In this document: positions 53,001-64,000 of the stretch, piece after piece | How the letters are laid out: every line of letters starts with the position of its first letter | Numbering within the stretch: position 1 is the stretch's first letter | Source of the DNA: Bolinopsis microptera | Lineage: Eukaryota > Ctenophora > Tentaculata > Lobata > Bolinopsidae | Length of the DNA: 64,000 bases | NCBI RefSeq assembly: GCF_026151205.1 | Contig: NC_087072.1 | Coordinates: 441,501 to 505,500 of the forward strand | Reading direction: 5' to 3' | Translations under genes and position numbers: made by a program | The notes under the pieces: generated by a model | Seen by the model: only the letters and a program-made list of their open reading frames with translations | The model's database searches: none | Told to the model about the DNA's origin: nothing

Positions 53001-56000
53001 GTAGTCATGGTAACGCAGCGTGAGGGTTAGTTTAGTGTTAGTAGTCATGGTAACGCAGCGTGAGGGTTAGTTTAGTGTTAGTAGTCATGGTAACGCAGCG
53101 TGAGGGTTAGTTTAGTGTTAGTAGTCATGGTAACGCAGCGTGAGGGTTAGTTTAGTGTTAGTAGTCATGGTAACGCAGCGTGAGGGTTAGTTTAGTGTTA
53201 GTAGTCATGGTAACGCAGCGTGAGGGTTAGTTTAGTGTTAGTAGTCATGGTAACGCAGCGTGAGGGTTAGTTTAGTGTTAGTAGTCATGGTAACGCAGCG
53301 TGAGGGTTAGTTTAGTGTTAGTAGTCATGGTAACGCAGCGTGAGGGTTAGTTTAGTGTTAGTAGTCATGGTAACGCAGCGTGAGGGTTAGTTTAGTGTTA
53401 GTAGTCATGGTAACGCAGCGTGAGGGTTAGTTTAGTGTTAGTAGTCATGGTAACGCAGCGTGAGGGTTAGTTTAGTGTTAGTAGTCATGGTAACGCAGCG
53501 TGAGGGTTAGTTTAGTGTTAGTAGTCATGGTAACGCAGCGTGAGGGTTAGTTTAGTGTTAGTAGTCATGGTAACGCAGCGTGAGGGTTAGTTTAGTGTTA
53601 GTAGTCATGGTAACGCAGCGTGAGGGTTAGTTTAGTGTTAGTAGTCATGGTAACACAGCGTGAGGGTTAGTTTAGTGTTAGTAGTCATGGTAACACAGCG
53701 TGAGGGTTAGTTTAGTGTTAGTAGTCATGGTAACGCAGCGTGAGGGTTAGTTTAGTGTTAGTAGTCATGGTAACGCAGCGTGAGGGTTAGTTTAGTGTTA
53801 GTAGTCATGGTAACGCAGCGTGAGGGTTAGTTTAGTGTTAGTAGTCATGGTAACGCAGCGTGAGGGTTAGTTTAGTAGTCATGGTAACGTGAGGGTTAGT
53901 TTAGTGTTAGTAGTCATGGTAACACAGCGTTACGGTTTCAACTCTGTCTTTGTGGGAGGGATACCACTACAGGATACTACATAACCAGCTATAGTATATA
54001 TAACAGAATATATCAGTACTAGTAGCACTGTATCAAGCAGGTTAGCCGCAGTTAGCCACGAAGGTTGTACTTCAGCCACTCAAGAGGTTTATCTGCAATG
54101 AAAATGGTAGTGGTAGTAGTTAACCATAGTAACCATAGTAATACTGGTCACTAGTAGTGAGTAGCCGGACTCCACACTTAACTTTCTCACCCACAGGTGG
54201 ATATTATATTGTTATACTAGTAGTACTACTAGTATTATATTGTTATACTGCTGTAGCTTTGTAGTGCTCGTTTTTATATCTATATATCTAGTTGGGTCAT
54301 GACTTGATGACTTGCGATCAGATAAATGTACCGCTGTAGTAATGGTAACCAGGTATGCATTCCCATCCCTAAAATTCAACTTAATCCGACCTAGATTCAA
54401 GAGATTTTAGCTTAAGAAATGACCTATTTAAACTTAGGGATTTCGCCTTCAAAAGAAAGGAGTGGCCAGCACTTGGTTACCATGACTACAAGTAACACTT
54501 ACTGTCATTGTAACACCATGTTACCATGACTACTAGTAACACTTACTGTCATTGAGGAGCGACTTGGTTGAACGGGCGGGTTTAGCCTTCAATTATAATG
54601 ATTTCTTAATTTTAGAGCAAAACAAGTTTTTATATTAATATAAGTACTTAATTTTATTATACACTTGCATAATAAAATTAACTTCAACTTTTACAAATCG
54701 AAGGGATAGTCAGACATCAATGTCAAATGTCTCTGGTATAATTTATTCATTCAGTAATAATATTATAATTTTATAGTCCCGCCAGCTAATTTAATCTGTA
54801 CCAGCTGACAGCGCTTGTCACACGTGTATTAGAGGCTAAATCCTCTTGTCACATAAGGTACTCTTAGTAGGTACCTATCTTAGGTACATATGGATAAACT
54901 AGACCTGCTTGAGCCAGAGGTAATCAGGATAGTTATAATCCTCGAGAGCAGGATAGTTATAGAGAGCGGCTCAAGATAAACGACAGTTTTATAGTTTAAT
55001 ATGTGTCCTCCGTTGTCTTACTCCGAGCAGATTATGTGTTTAACACCGTGTTACCATGACTACTAGTAACACCGTGTTACCATGACTACAAGTAACACCG
55101 TGTTACCATGACTACAAGTAACACCATGTTATCATGACTACAAGTAACACCATGTTACCATGACTACTAGTAACATCATGTTACCATGACTACAAGTAAC
55201 ACCGTGTTACCATGACTACTAGTAACACCATGTTACCATGACTACTAGTAACACCATGTTACCATGACTACTAGTAACACCATGTTACCATGACTACTAG
55301 TAACACCGTGTTACCATGACTACTAGTAACACCGTGTTACCATGACTACTAGTAACACCATGTTACCATGACTACTAGTAACACCATGTTACTATGACTA
55401 CTAGTAACACCATGTTACCATGACTACAAGTAACACCGTGTTACCATGACTACTAGTAACACCGTGTTACCATGACTACTAGTAACACCGTGTTACCATG
55501 ACTACAAGTAACACCATGTTACCATGACTACTAGTAACATCATGTTACCATGACTACTAGTAACACCATGTTACCATGACTACAAGTAACACCGTGTTAC
55601 CATGACTACTAGTAACACCATGTAACCATGACTACTAGTAACACCTAGTTACCATGACTACTAGAACTCACCCAGTCTCCACCCAGTGTTTGACATCGTG
55701 TGTCAGCGTCGTGCCACGTCATCAGCTCAGACACGTAGCGATAACAGTAGTTATTGTGAGCCACCCAGCCTGGTTCACATTCCGGACCTGGAATTAATTA
55801 AAACAGTTAATTACCAGTTAATTTCCATTAATTAGCAGTTAATTACCAGCTTATTATCAGCTTATTAGGAGTTAATCGACAGTTAATTGACAGTTAATAG
55901 TCACTACTTTATTACAAGTAATTTGATGTTAAATAAGGACGAATTTGTTTCTGGCTGTCTCGTTAAGGTTTAGGCTCAATGGAACCTTGGTTACCAATGA

Positions 56001-59000
56001 AACTAAGGCTCAAACTTTGCTCAGCTTTCACGCTAAGAATGTATTATTTCTATTCGTTTATAGTAGTAGTAGTATATATCCTAACGGACGATGAAAAGGT
56101 GCAATTTCATATGCAAGACAAGGGTGCAAGCACTTACAAAAGTCACGTGATAGTTACCATGACAACACGGCTAGAGGGTCCCCCCAATATCACAGCTGCG
56201 CCCAATGAAAAGATAAAAAACAACCGCCTATACGGGCATATCGGCACTCTGAGAACAGGACAAGGGCCAGCGTGATAGTTAGTTGCTCATAAGGAAACAG
56301 GTATGCTTTCATATGGGAAATAACTTGGAGTTACCTTCGTTAAAGTTACTCAGGAGTGATATTCGTGAGATAGGGACCTCTAACCTCCCTTTAACATAAC
56401 CTCCCTTTAACATAACATATCCCTGATAACTAATCAATAACTCCGGCATCTCTTCCCCCGAACATTGCAATATTATTACCATAACAACACTAACATTACC
56501 ATGACAACACTACCATTCCTGCAGCTATTGCACAATGCACAAGCCTCAACTATAACTATTTTGTAAAGAGAGAAACACACAGCTTACTCTTACTCTTAAA
56601 TACAGTTGAGAACCTTACACAGACCCAGCTTACTATTACTCTTAAATACAGTTGAGAACCTTACACAGACCCAGCTTACTATTACTCTTAAATACAGTTG
56701 AGAACCTTACACAGACCCAGCTTACTATTACTCTTAAATACAGTTGAGAACCTTACACAGACCCAGCTTACTATTACTCTTAAATACAGTTGAGAACCTT
56801 ACACAGGACTGCTTTGCACAATCTGGTTAACTTTAAACTGATTCTGGTGCTAAAACAGAGTGTATAACTCCTCCTTTCCAGTCAATCTGATGATTGCACA
56901 CAGCATAGGCAATGGATATTGTCGAATATGAAAACGATAATATGGATATTGCATATTACAAACCACTGATACTGATTAGTGTGTACTCGCCTGTAGTACT
57001 AAATCATCTTCATCTCACTTTTTATTCGACCATTTGAATAAGTTTAAGGTAGTTCTAGTGCCTTTTTATTCGACCATTTGAATAAGTTTAAGGTAGTTTT
57101 AGTGCAGTCTCGCAGCCAACCATTGTAAGCCTTGAATAAAGACATAAATAAATCAGTCATCCTGCAGCTATTACCACGGCAACATATTGCTTTCATAACT
57201 GCAATATTGCATCAGAGGATTGCACTTACATTTGCTCCTTCATAACATTTACTCCTTCATTTAAACATTTATGCTTGCTCGCCGTCCCCAATCAATAATA
57301 TTCCGTTATACCGCTATATTATAAGCACGCAGCATATTCCTTCAATAGCACTACAAGCGACCGTGAAGACCACATTTTTTATTTGGATTTTTGCTGGGTT
57401 GTGTATTGTACCCAGCTTTGTTTTCACTGTTTATTAGACAGCCGTCGCAATGAGAGTAAAATTTATCCATTATTAATCGCTATTAATACTCATTTTTCAT
57501 TTTTTTATGGGGACCCGTATCTATTTCAGGTAGACCCCGCAGAGCGGGAGTCTATCGCGAGACAGCATAGAGTACCCCAGGGCCCGGTGTTTGTCTTTGT
57601 GGGAAGAAACACTATGGTTACTATGGTTACTATGGTTACTACTCTCACTTTTCAAGCAAATAGGAGGTAATCTTAACAACCCTAACAAAAGTGCTGAATA
57701 AAGAAACACTATGGTTACTGTGGTTACTATGGTTACTACACTCACTTTTCAAGCAAATAGGAGGTAATCTTAACAACCCTAACAAAAGTGCCGTATAAAG
57801 AAACACTATGGTTACTATGGTTACTAAGGTTACTACACTCACTTTTCAAGCAAATAGGAGGTTGATCCCAGACCCCGATGGGAAGCCTGGAGTCCATGTC
57901 CCTGCAGTCACTGACAGCGTTTCCTCGCAGCATGTACCCTATATCACACTGGTACCTGATCTTAGAGCCCACTGCGTACGGCTGAAATAGTGAGTAGGTA
58001 ACATGAATATTGTGGAAGTTAGTTATTTCCACTAGCAGCTGGTTTGCTGAAAGAAATTATTTAGATTTATTTAAATATTAAGTATTTAGCTTTAATATAT
58101 GCTGCTATATATTTGTTATATATAACAGATAATTTGAGTTCCGATGAAGCGGTTGTGAGAAATGATTAATTAACTATTTGGGCGTATACTGATTATACTG
58201 ATTATACTAAATATACTAAATATACTAATTATACTAATTATACTAATTATACTAATTATACTAATTATACAAATTATATGAATAGCTATCAGCATATAAC
58301 AGTCGCCCAACCATTCATTTCGGCAACACTATAGTATTGTAAAGAAGAGAGTAGTTGTTTCAAGTTGAGAGTATGAAAATGAAAAATTTTGGCCCTGTTC
58401 GAATTCTGAGTTTAATCAGAAAGTAGCAGAAAACGTTTCTTACAAGGCTTCAAGTGTTCTAGAAAGTTCATTGTCAAATTGCAACCTGGGAAAAAAATAT
58501 AGCAACTCTTGATCTTACTCTATATAATATATAATATCTTACCGAGGAAGAAATATAGCAACTCTTGATCTTACTCTATATAATATATATAATATCTTAC
58601 CGAGGAAGGCGGGTCCACGTAAAACTTTCCGTTGTGTAGTCTGGAGTTGGAGGGGTCCCGACAAAATATTTCTGAAATTAATTAGCTGTTTATGGTGATG
58701 AGACATTTATCTCTATATTATGTGAGATTGTAGTATTCGAACTAGGGTGGGTTATCTGACATAACGTTGTTATGGAAACGTGTCCTTATTATATATCTTT
58801 AAAAGGGAGCTACTCGACATGTTGTCTTCATTTCAGCTCTTGTTCTTCATCTTACGTGGCAAAGTTCTTGTCACGTGACCAAATGAGCGTACTGAGCACT
58901 GTGATCATAGAGTGGGAGTGGGCACTGTGACCATGACTCTTATCTCTCTATATTCAGCTTAATATGATGGCCATACAAATACACATTGTCAACGTACGCC

Positions 59001-61642
59001 CATACCACTGGCGTTACCATGGTTACACTGGCGACTACTGTTACCATGGTTACACTGGCGACTACGCCCCTGTCACTGGCGGAGTGTGGCTTTTATAATT
59101 AATCAAACTTGTTGCGACGGTTTTGAGCAGCTGAGCAGTGACCATACAGCTTTATATCTATCAACCTCAACACTCAGACCTATAATGAATTAAATATCTT
59201 CCCTGCTTTGACTTTCACCGTTTCCTATTTATTTCATAAAAGGGATCAGGGTTACCCAGTTGGTTGAACCTGGCACAATTGGTAACCATGGTAACCTGTG
59301 ACCCGCTGTGCGAGATTCAACTTCCTCCGGTTCGTTGTCCGGAATTAATAAGATCCAGGTGATGTGTTCATTGCAAGATATTTGCTCTACAATCTCCAAG
59401 ATTAACAAATAAGTTCAATAGCACGTGGAGGATATACAAACTATCGGGGTAAAGCGGTTGCTTGGTGACCATAAAGCACTGTTACCATGACAATGCAGTT
59501 CCGTTACTCATATCTCCACAAATCTCACACTACCTATCACACATTTAGCGCTTAAGTCTAAATAAAATATTATTCCATAAAGAGCAATCAGATTGTGTTG
59601 CTGTTTTAGTGTAATATGGTATTAAACTAGTTTAGTGCTCAACCATGGGGCGTTATATAATTTTTCCTGCAGTACCCAGCAATCACCCGATTGTTTTCCA
59701 GGTCACAAAAATATCCTTTTGTTTGATTCGTTTGGCGATGTGCCCATTGCTTAACGTCTCGGAGAACAATTTGTTAACAATTTAATCGCCAGAACGATTT
59801 CAGCAAACACTATATTATTATGTTTAGTCGCTTTCCGTTCCTAGCCATTTAGCAAAACTGAATCCTTGTTTAGGTGGCCATTATTTCACTTGCAATCGTT
59901 AGTTTCACACACCTTGATAAAAACTTGCTCAATCGTCTAAATAAGAAACCACCTGATTCATTTAACCCCCGTTACTATGGTAACCCCCTCAGTTGGTTAA
60001 CATTTGTGCTACAGTGTTAGAATATGACGTACCAGTACACTTGACGTTGTCAAAAGACCAGGTCCCGTCTGCTTGACAAGTTGTTGATGTGGTGGCGTTC
60101 TCAGGGCGGTATCCAACCCGACACTTGGTATCCACGGTAACGGAACTCCCGACAGGAACTATACTGGATGTTGCGTTGGCTGGTAGCGTGTAACCACTCA
60201 GTTGGCTCGCGTCGCATCCAATCGCTGCAGAGTCAGGGTCAGTAAACACCGTCTTAATAAATGTGTAAACACTAGCATATTACTGGGGTTGCCCGCCCAC
60301 CACCATTACTATGGTTATTATGGTTACTATGGTTACTATGGTTATTATGGTTACTATGGTTACTATGGTTACTATGGTTACTACTCACTCTTCTGGCGGA
60401 CATAAGAGTGGAGAGAGTTGTCCCCCCCCCCCCCCCCCCCCCCCCCCCATTATTAATATGGTTATTGGTTACTATGGTTACTACTCACTCTTCTGACAGA
60501 CGTAAGAACGGAGAGTTCCCATCCCTGATTACTATGGTTACTTATTACTATGGTTACTATGGTTACTACTCACTCTTCTGGCAGACATAAGAGCGGAGAG
60601 AGTTGCAAGTCTCGTCATTCCATTTCCCTGAAGCGTCCTCTATCTCGGCACACTCTTCTGATCTGAAGGGCCAGAACTGATTGTTGGGTTCTCCAGCGGC
60701 CCAGTTCTTGAAGGAAGCAGCCCGGCTCACTACACTCCACTCCCAGGCTTGAGTTGAGGTGTTCCTGAAAATATAATATTATACCACCATGACAACACAA
60801 GACTCTTTGAAAGCACAGCAATTAAACAAAATATAGGTCGAGGTGGGCCAATTTGAGATTGAACAACAAATAGGCGGAACCCTTAAGTCAGTCGGAGGGT
60901 TTCCGTTATTAATCTAACAAACTGTCGTACTCACTGATTGTGAAGTCCAATCCAGGATCTGAAACCTCTCGAAACGTTGGTGGTGATGAACTCGTTGGTT
61001 TTTATACTCGGTATCACGGCTAGCAGGGCTCCCTGTCCGACACAACTGAAGGAATATTATTATCACCATGACAACACAAGACACAACTGAGGAAATATTA
61101 TTAGAGAAATTCAAAACATACTCAAAATCGAGATATAAGCTCTTAGCAACGTGTTGCACTTTAGGCTGACAAGGATTTTAAGTCTAACTATATTTGTGGC
61201 TAAGTATATACGCAGTTCATTACAAAAGTAGGTCACCTATTTCTAGCATCTTTCCAGGCGAGAGAGGCGGGAAAGAAGCGGTAACAGTTGCTTGAGTGGG
61301 GGTCTTGAAGCCAACCTAGATCACAGGTCCTGCTCCCTAAACATTCTGCACCTGAAATACCCTCCGTTACACACAGATACACTGTTACTATGGTTACACA
61401 CACACTGTTACTATGGTTACACACACTCTGTTACTATGGTTACACACCGCACATACCTACTGTGTACGGGTGTTATTTGAGAACTTATCAGTATGTTTAA
61501 ACCAACTCATAATGATATTTATAGTACTTTATTACATAATTTAATAATTTCACTTACTTTAAAACTTAATAAAGAGATAAAACTCACCTTGGAATACGGA
61601 AAGAAACACAACAAAAAAAGCTAAAACTACGCTAAAATACAT
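50078..61642 (-). CDS. Secreted C-type lectin / sushi protein (CTLD-CCP-CCP-CTLD)
   Basis: Eleven exons join in frame to 428 codons: 61642-61588, 61351-61237, 61045-60935, 60764-60574, 60224-60033, 58671-58601, 57981-57843, 55787-55672, 51501-51407, 50752-50701, 50224-50078. Exon 1 is a signal peptide (MYFSVVLAFFVVFLSVFQ). Exons 2-4 form a first C-type lectin domain with WIGLHN, AGEPNNQ and KWNDETC. Exon 5 is one sushi module; exons 6-7 are a second (KIRYQCDIGYMLRGN). Exons 8-11 are a second lectin domain with WIGLHD, DGEPNNG and RWNDEGC. Both lectin domains keep EPN and WND, the mannose-type calcium/sugar site. No transmembrane segment follows, so it should be secreted, perhaps an immune or adhesive lectin. 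Most introns hold minisatellites, several copying the adjacent splice site. Confidence 0.87.
50225..50660 (-). repeat. About 51-bp repeats carrying the last-exon acceptor
   Basis: Eight units of aaaattctgcgggtttgttc plus tggttaacat..tattaagctt lie immediately upstream (minus strand) of exon 50224-50078. Each reads AACCCGCAG|AATTTTAA on the minus strand, a copy of the real acceptor and first 8 nt of the exon. Confidence 0.92.
50905..51335 (-). repeat. 18-bp minisatellite with GTCACGTGAC in each unit
   Basis: About 23 copies of tagccaggtcacgtgaca in the intron between exons 9 and 10 of the lectin-sushi gene. The 10-bp palindrome GTCACGTGAC is kept in nearly all units. Long open frames here exist because 18 is a multiple of three. 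Confidence 0.95.
51550..52432. mobile_element. Unidentified insertion interrupting the intronic repeat
   Basis: The gtgagggttagtttagtgttag unit at 51528-51549 is separated from the main array by about 880 bp of unrelated AT-rich sequence that starts gcgacagggtgtcccaaaaa. Near its ends ccctcctaattgtctcagttt and, inverted, tcctcctaattttctcaattt form imperfect inverted repeats. No ORF of note. Confidence 0.4.
52433..53935 (-). repeat. 40-bp minisatellite in intron 8 of the lectin-sushi gene
   Basis: About 37 nearly perfect copies of tgagggttagtttagtgtta plus gtagtcatggtaacgcagcg. The first copy (52437) also contains tagtcggctctgaaa, matching the exon-9 acceptor and exon start at 51497. Homogeneity points to recent expansion. 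Confidence 0.95.
53936..55034. other. Remainder of intron 8
   Basis: Mixed sequence with scattered ggttaccatgactac motifs and AT-rich blocks. No additional exon was required by the gene model, and none with correct phase was seen. Confidence 0.45.
55035..55670 (-). repeat. 26-bp minisatellite starting near the exon-8 donor
   Basis: About 24 units of ttaccatgactactagtaac plus accatg/accgtg, running up to the donor GTGAGTTCTAGTAGTC of exon 55787-55672. Two more units lie at 54475-54550. Confidence 0.94.
55788..57600. other. Intron 7 of the lectin-sushi gene
   Basis: It contains five copies of a 46-bp unit (56583-56806, cttactattactcttaaata plus cagttgagaaccttacacag) and a 51-bp direct duplication at about 57010-57100. 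A plus-strand frame at 55979-56275 has no recognisable domain. Confidence 0.6.
57601..57870 (-). repeat. About 98-bp repeats copying the exon-7 end and donor
   Basis: Three copies, the last being the real exon end. Each contains CCTATTTGCTTGAAAA|GTGAGTG on the minus strand (exon end plus donor) and a variable run of ggttactat. The two extra copies are intronic (near 57650 and 57750). Confidence 0.9.
58195..58272. repeat. tactaatta 9-bp microsatellite-like tract
   Basis: Nine or so copies of tatactaat/tatactgat in intron 6 of the lectin-sushi gene. Confidence 0.8.
58495..58606 (-). repeat. Duplicated exon-6 donor
   Basis: A unit of about 53 bp (aatatagcaactcttgatct..atcttaccgaggaag) occurs twice. 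The end ttaccgagga is the GTAAG donor plus the last nucleotides of exon 58671-58601, so an extra donor with a 6-7-nt exon stub lies near 58548. Confidence 0.88.
58680..60030. other. Intron 5 of the lectin-sushi gene
   Basis: Mostly unique AT-rich sequence, with two tandem copies of gttaccatggttacactggc at about 59013-59065 and scattered X-box-like ggttaccatgg motifs. No exon seen. Confidence 0.5.
60300..60573 (-). repeat. Repeats copying the exon-4 end and donor, with ggttactat runs and a C tract
   Basis: tactcactcttctgNcNgac followed by ataagagNggagag occurs at about 60380, 60478 and at the real exon end (60568). On the minus strand this is exon end GTCTGCCAGAAGA plus donor GTGAGTAG. Between copies lie ggttactat repeats and a run of about 28 C at 60421-60448. 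Confidence 0.88.
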
Positions 61643-61936
61643 TATAACTAAAACTAAATGCTAAACGGATTTACGACGTTGCAGAAAATCAAAGCAGTGT
61701 AGTTTGAGGAAGGCATTTATACACACGAGTGCGTTGCTTATCTCGCATAACGTCAGGGTAACACCCGATACCATGCGTTGTTACGTGTCCTTCACATAGT
61801 ATTCAGCTGCCGATAAGAGAAAGGGAAGCGCCCTTCAGTTACCATGGTTACCTTCACTATACAGTCACCTTGTGGACAAGGAGGCGCCTTACAGCACTGT
61901 TACCATGGTTACCACTGCATTACCATGGTTACTACA
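61643..61936. other. Upstream flank of the lectin-sushi gene
   Basis: Presumed promoter region of the minus-strand gene; no TATA identified with confidence. It contains X-box-like ttaccatggttac motifs at about 61838-61928. Confidence 0.4.
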
Positions 61937-61937
61937 G

Positions 61938-62088
61938 CACTGTTTCAAATGTCCAGCATCAGGATCCACTGAGCGCATATTGGAGACACATGTTCGGGAG
62001 GAACAGTCTGCAGCAGACTTGCACTCTTCAGCACTCTTTTCATGGCAACAGTCCCCAGTGTTCTGCAAATCTAGGTGTCATTCTTCCG
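61938..62088 (+). CDS. Possible isolated Ly6-like exon
   Basis: After an acceptor-like ttactacag the plus strand reads HCFKCPASGSTERI.., with later FCKSRCHSSG and a donor-like GTAGGT. The CFKCP start resembles the first Ly6 loop, as in the gene at 33501. No signal-peptide exon or following exon was found, so it may be a relic or chance frame. The acceptor context acagcactgtt is duplicated 47 bp upstream. Confidence 0.25.
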
Positions 62089-63178
62089 GTAGGTATTAAT
62101 TTTCCATTGTTTGCAGATAAAGAATTAACGAATTGTTGAGTCGCGTGTCGCACTTGGCAGTTCCTCCTTGTTAGTTTTCTGCGTAATAACACATATTTGA
62201 AAAACAACTTCCGGAATGATGAGGGCAAGTGTATTCTTGTATTTTGATCGCGTCATTTTTTATCGACAAATTACATTTATTAAAGATATTGATCAGATAA
62301 ATTATGTTGTCTAGTTGATAAAATGTGTAGGAGTCTCCACAGAATTTACGGAAAATGACGTGATCTGAGAGCCCAGTCTTCCCTCAGCTAACCGATAACT
62401 AATGCTAACTACTAGTTTCAAGTATGGTTACTATGGTTACTACTAGTTTCAAGTATGGTTACTATGGTTACTAATAGTTTCAAGTAATCTTTAGGATTTG
62501 AGAGTGACCTGTGCTTGAAACCCCCTCAATCATCCACTACGTCAATATACTTATTATACAAACTAGCAGGAACCCGTATAATATAACCCTGAACGGTGTC
62601 AAGACTCAAGAGACTAAAATAATTATTACCTATTTAATTCGCGTTTTTGACACCACTAAAGGGTCCAAATTTTGGGCTCTAAAATCCTTATTCCTTGACA
62701 TATTTTTTATTTTTTCATGCTGATTTGGAAGCCATTAAAGCATTTGACCCAGTCAAAAAAGTTTCAGTTGTATATCTTTTACGGTTTTTGCGGAAAGTCG
62801 CGTTAAAGTTGATGCCGTGGTGTCGGTAAAATGGCACGGAAAACTATCGTCTCGCTTTATATATAGTAAGATATAGAAAAATATAATAATCTAAAATTAC
62901 TTATTGGTCTAGTTTGGTGACACAGGAGAGCCCAGTTGAGTTTTAGTTTAGGTTTAGGTTTTAGATCATAGTTCAAAAGGTTAGCCATGTTTCATGGCAG
63001 AGAGAGATATCATGTGTGCAGAGCCGTACCGGATGTAGAATTTGAGATATAATATAGATTAGTTACCATGTATTAGGGTCATCTCGATTTTGGAGGGATA
63101 GCAAGTGCTTTTTAAGGTTAGATTTAATAATACCTGACGAGGCTGATAAGTCTGAATTTTTGGAAGAACCCGGGATTA
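62089..63178. other. Spacer with repeats, no gene recognised
   Basis: Three copies of a 31-bp tagtttcaagtatggttact unit at 62412-62485, and the second copy of the dispersed repeat described at 31195 (62770-62880). Short open frames here show no family features. Confidence 0.5.
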
Positions 63179-63862
63179 TTATCCCATCTTCATTAGCATC
63201 ACATATTTCGGGCTGAGGTCATTCCAAATTTTCGTAGAGGTGTACAAAACGTTCTGTTGGGAGATATCTAACCGCAGTAATGGGACAATCAGACGAAGTT
63301 TTTCATTTCTAGGACAGAACTTGAAAAGATCTTTATTCGACTGGGGAACATCAAATTTAAGAATTTTGAATAGTTCCATAAATGTGTGGTACATGTGCAG
63401 ATTCTCCAGGTTCATAATTTTCTGCTCAGTGAATAGCGGTTTAGTGTGTTCAAGACAGTAGTTCTTGCTAGCCATATGTTCGTTATAAGTTCTTGAACGT
63501 GCACAGGTTAAATAGTATTCTTTATGATCAAAATTGGGAATGTTACCAAATAGCAGTCTTATACATCGTTTTTGAATTGCAAAGATTTTATTCAGCTTAT
63601 GTTTAGGGATCCCACCCCAGCAACTTATACAATAGCTAAGATGTGACATAAAAAGAGCATTGTATAGTTTCAAATATTCAGATTTGGGAATGAATTTGCA
63701 AATTCTCTTAATCGATACAATACTGGAGTTCAGCTTTAAAGATAAATGATTAAGATGTGGTTCCCAGCTTAGCTGTTCGTCTATTATCACCCCAAGAAAC
63801 TTTGTACATTGAACTTTTTCTAGCTTTTTGCCATCTTTTAAAATCGTTAGATTCCTGTTAAA
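63179..63862 (-). pseudogene. C-terminal fragment of a non-LTR (LINE) reverse transcriptase
   Basis: The frame is open from about 63862 to the stop at 63179 (some 227 codons). It carries the motif found after the RT fingers/palm in Jockey/CR1-like LINEs: CTKFLGVIIDEQLSWEPHL, then YNALFMSHLSYCISCWGG and an LNKIFAIQKRCIRLLFG segment, ending in KIWNDLSP. The catalytic YADD region and the endonuclease are absent, so the copy is 5'-truncated, as is usual for LINE insertions. A hairpin-like aaagggccgtgttctggccc lies near the truncation point. Confidence 0.85.
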
Positions 63863-64000
63863 GGGCCGTGTTCTGGCCCTTTTAAACCCATCGAAAAATA
63901 TTGTTCCTAGTCGGATTTATCGCTGGTCAAGGTTGCTTGTGAGCAATTGTATTGCGCGAGCGATTTTCAGGTTATGTTCTAATGATCATTTAGAAGAGAT

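Noticed and set aside
54045-54107. Short minus-strand exon after ttgcag coding KPLEWLKYNLRG and stop
   Set aside because: It is not needed by the gene model, its phase does not fit exon 8, and it has no family similarity.
55979-56275. 98-codon plus-strand frame
   Set aside because: It lies inside an intron of the lectin-sushi gene with no recognisable domain.
57521-57606. Minus-strand tail RALGYSMLSRDRLPLCGVYLK as an alternative last exon of the lectin-sushi gene
   Set aside because: An acceptor-like cacaaag exists, but exon 55787 fits in phase and continues the protein into a complete lectin domain.

Overview
This is nuclear DNA from a metazoan: compact multi-exon genes with GT..AG introns, extracellular modules typical of animals (trypsin, LDLa, C-type lectin, sushi/CCP, Ly6-like), a Ty3/gypsy retrotransposon and several DNA-transposon relics. 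The species cannot be fixed from sequence alone; an early-branching or other invertebrate animal is my best guess. Gene models were built by hand, requiring a start, GT/AG junctions, compatible phases and a final stop. Four models close perfectly: LDLa receptor-like protein (389 aa), Cys-rich membrane protein (209 aa), EVC-like coiled-coil protein (1001 aa) and lectin-sushi protein (427 aa). A small GPI-type Ly6-like protein (166 aa) also closes.

Layout. 1-1090 (+): 3' part of a trypsin-like protease. 1466-8029 (-): LDLa-rich type I membrane protein with two large repeat- or MITE-filled introns. 8540-9243 (-): last two exons of a paralogous Cys-rich membrane protein. 9302-17412 (-): gypsy element inserted in a 76-bp tandem array that fills 17413-28836 (about 140 copies), itself hit by a small TIR element. 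29028-32055: TIR element with a HIRAN-like ORF and a nested MITE. 33501-37194 (+): Ly6-like GPI protein. 38019-40667 (-): first two exons of a Cys-rich membrane protein, with a transposon-bracketed secreted-protein gene in its first intron. 41557-43325 (-): complete Cys-rich membrane protein. 44067-49296 (+): EVC/EVC2-like ciliary-type protein. 50078-61642 (-): CTLD-CCP-CCP-CTLD secreted protein. 63179-63862 (-): LINE reverse-transcriptase fragment.

Main observations. (1) Many minisatellites here are anchored on splice sites: the repeat unit contains the end or start of a real exon plus its donor or acceptor, so splice sites are present in 2 to about 140 tandem copies. (2) The giant 76-bp array is the extreme case. 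Each unit reads as an acceptor, a 45-nt symmetric (phase 1-1) microexon coding SVGSGCCDSGWECCG, and a donor, so any number of units could be spliced in without breaking frame. (3) Three loci define one small family of Cys-pair-rich type I membrane proteins with a fixed exon-phase pattern. The 5' part at 38-40.7 kb and the 3' part at 8.5-9.2 kb are phase-compatible and may be one gene with a 28.8-kb intron. (4) GTTACCATGGTAAC palindromes (RFX X-box-like) and GTCACGTGAC palindromes (CLEAR/E-box-like) recur in high copy in intronic arrays.
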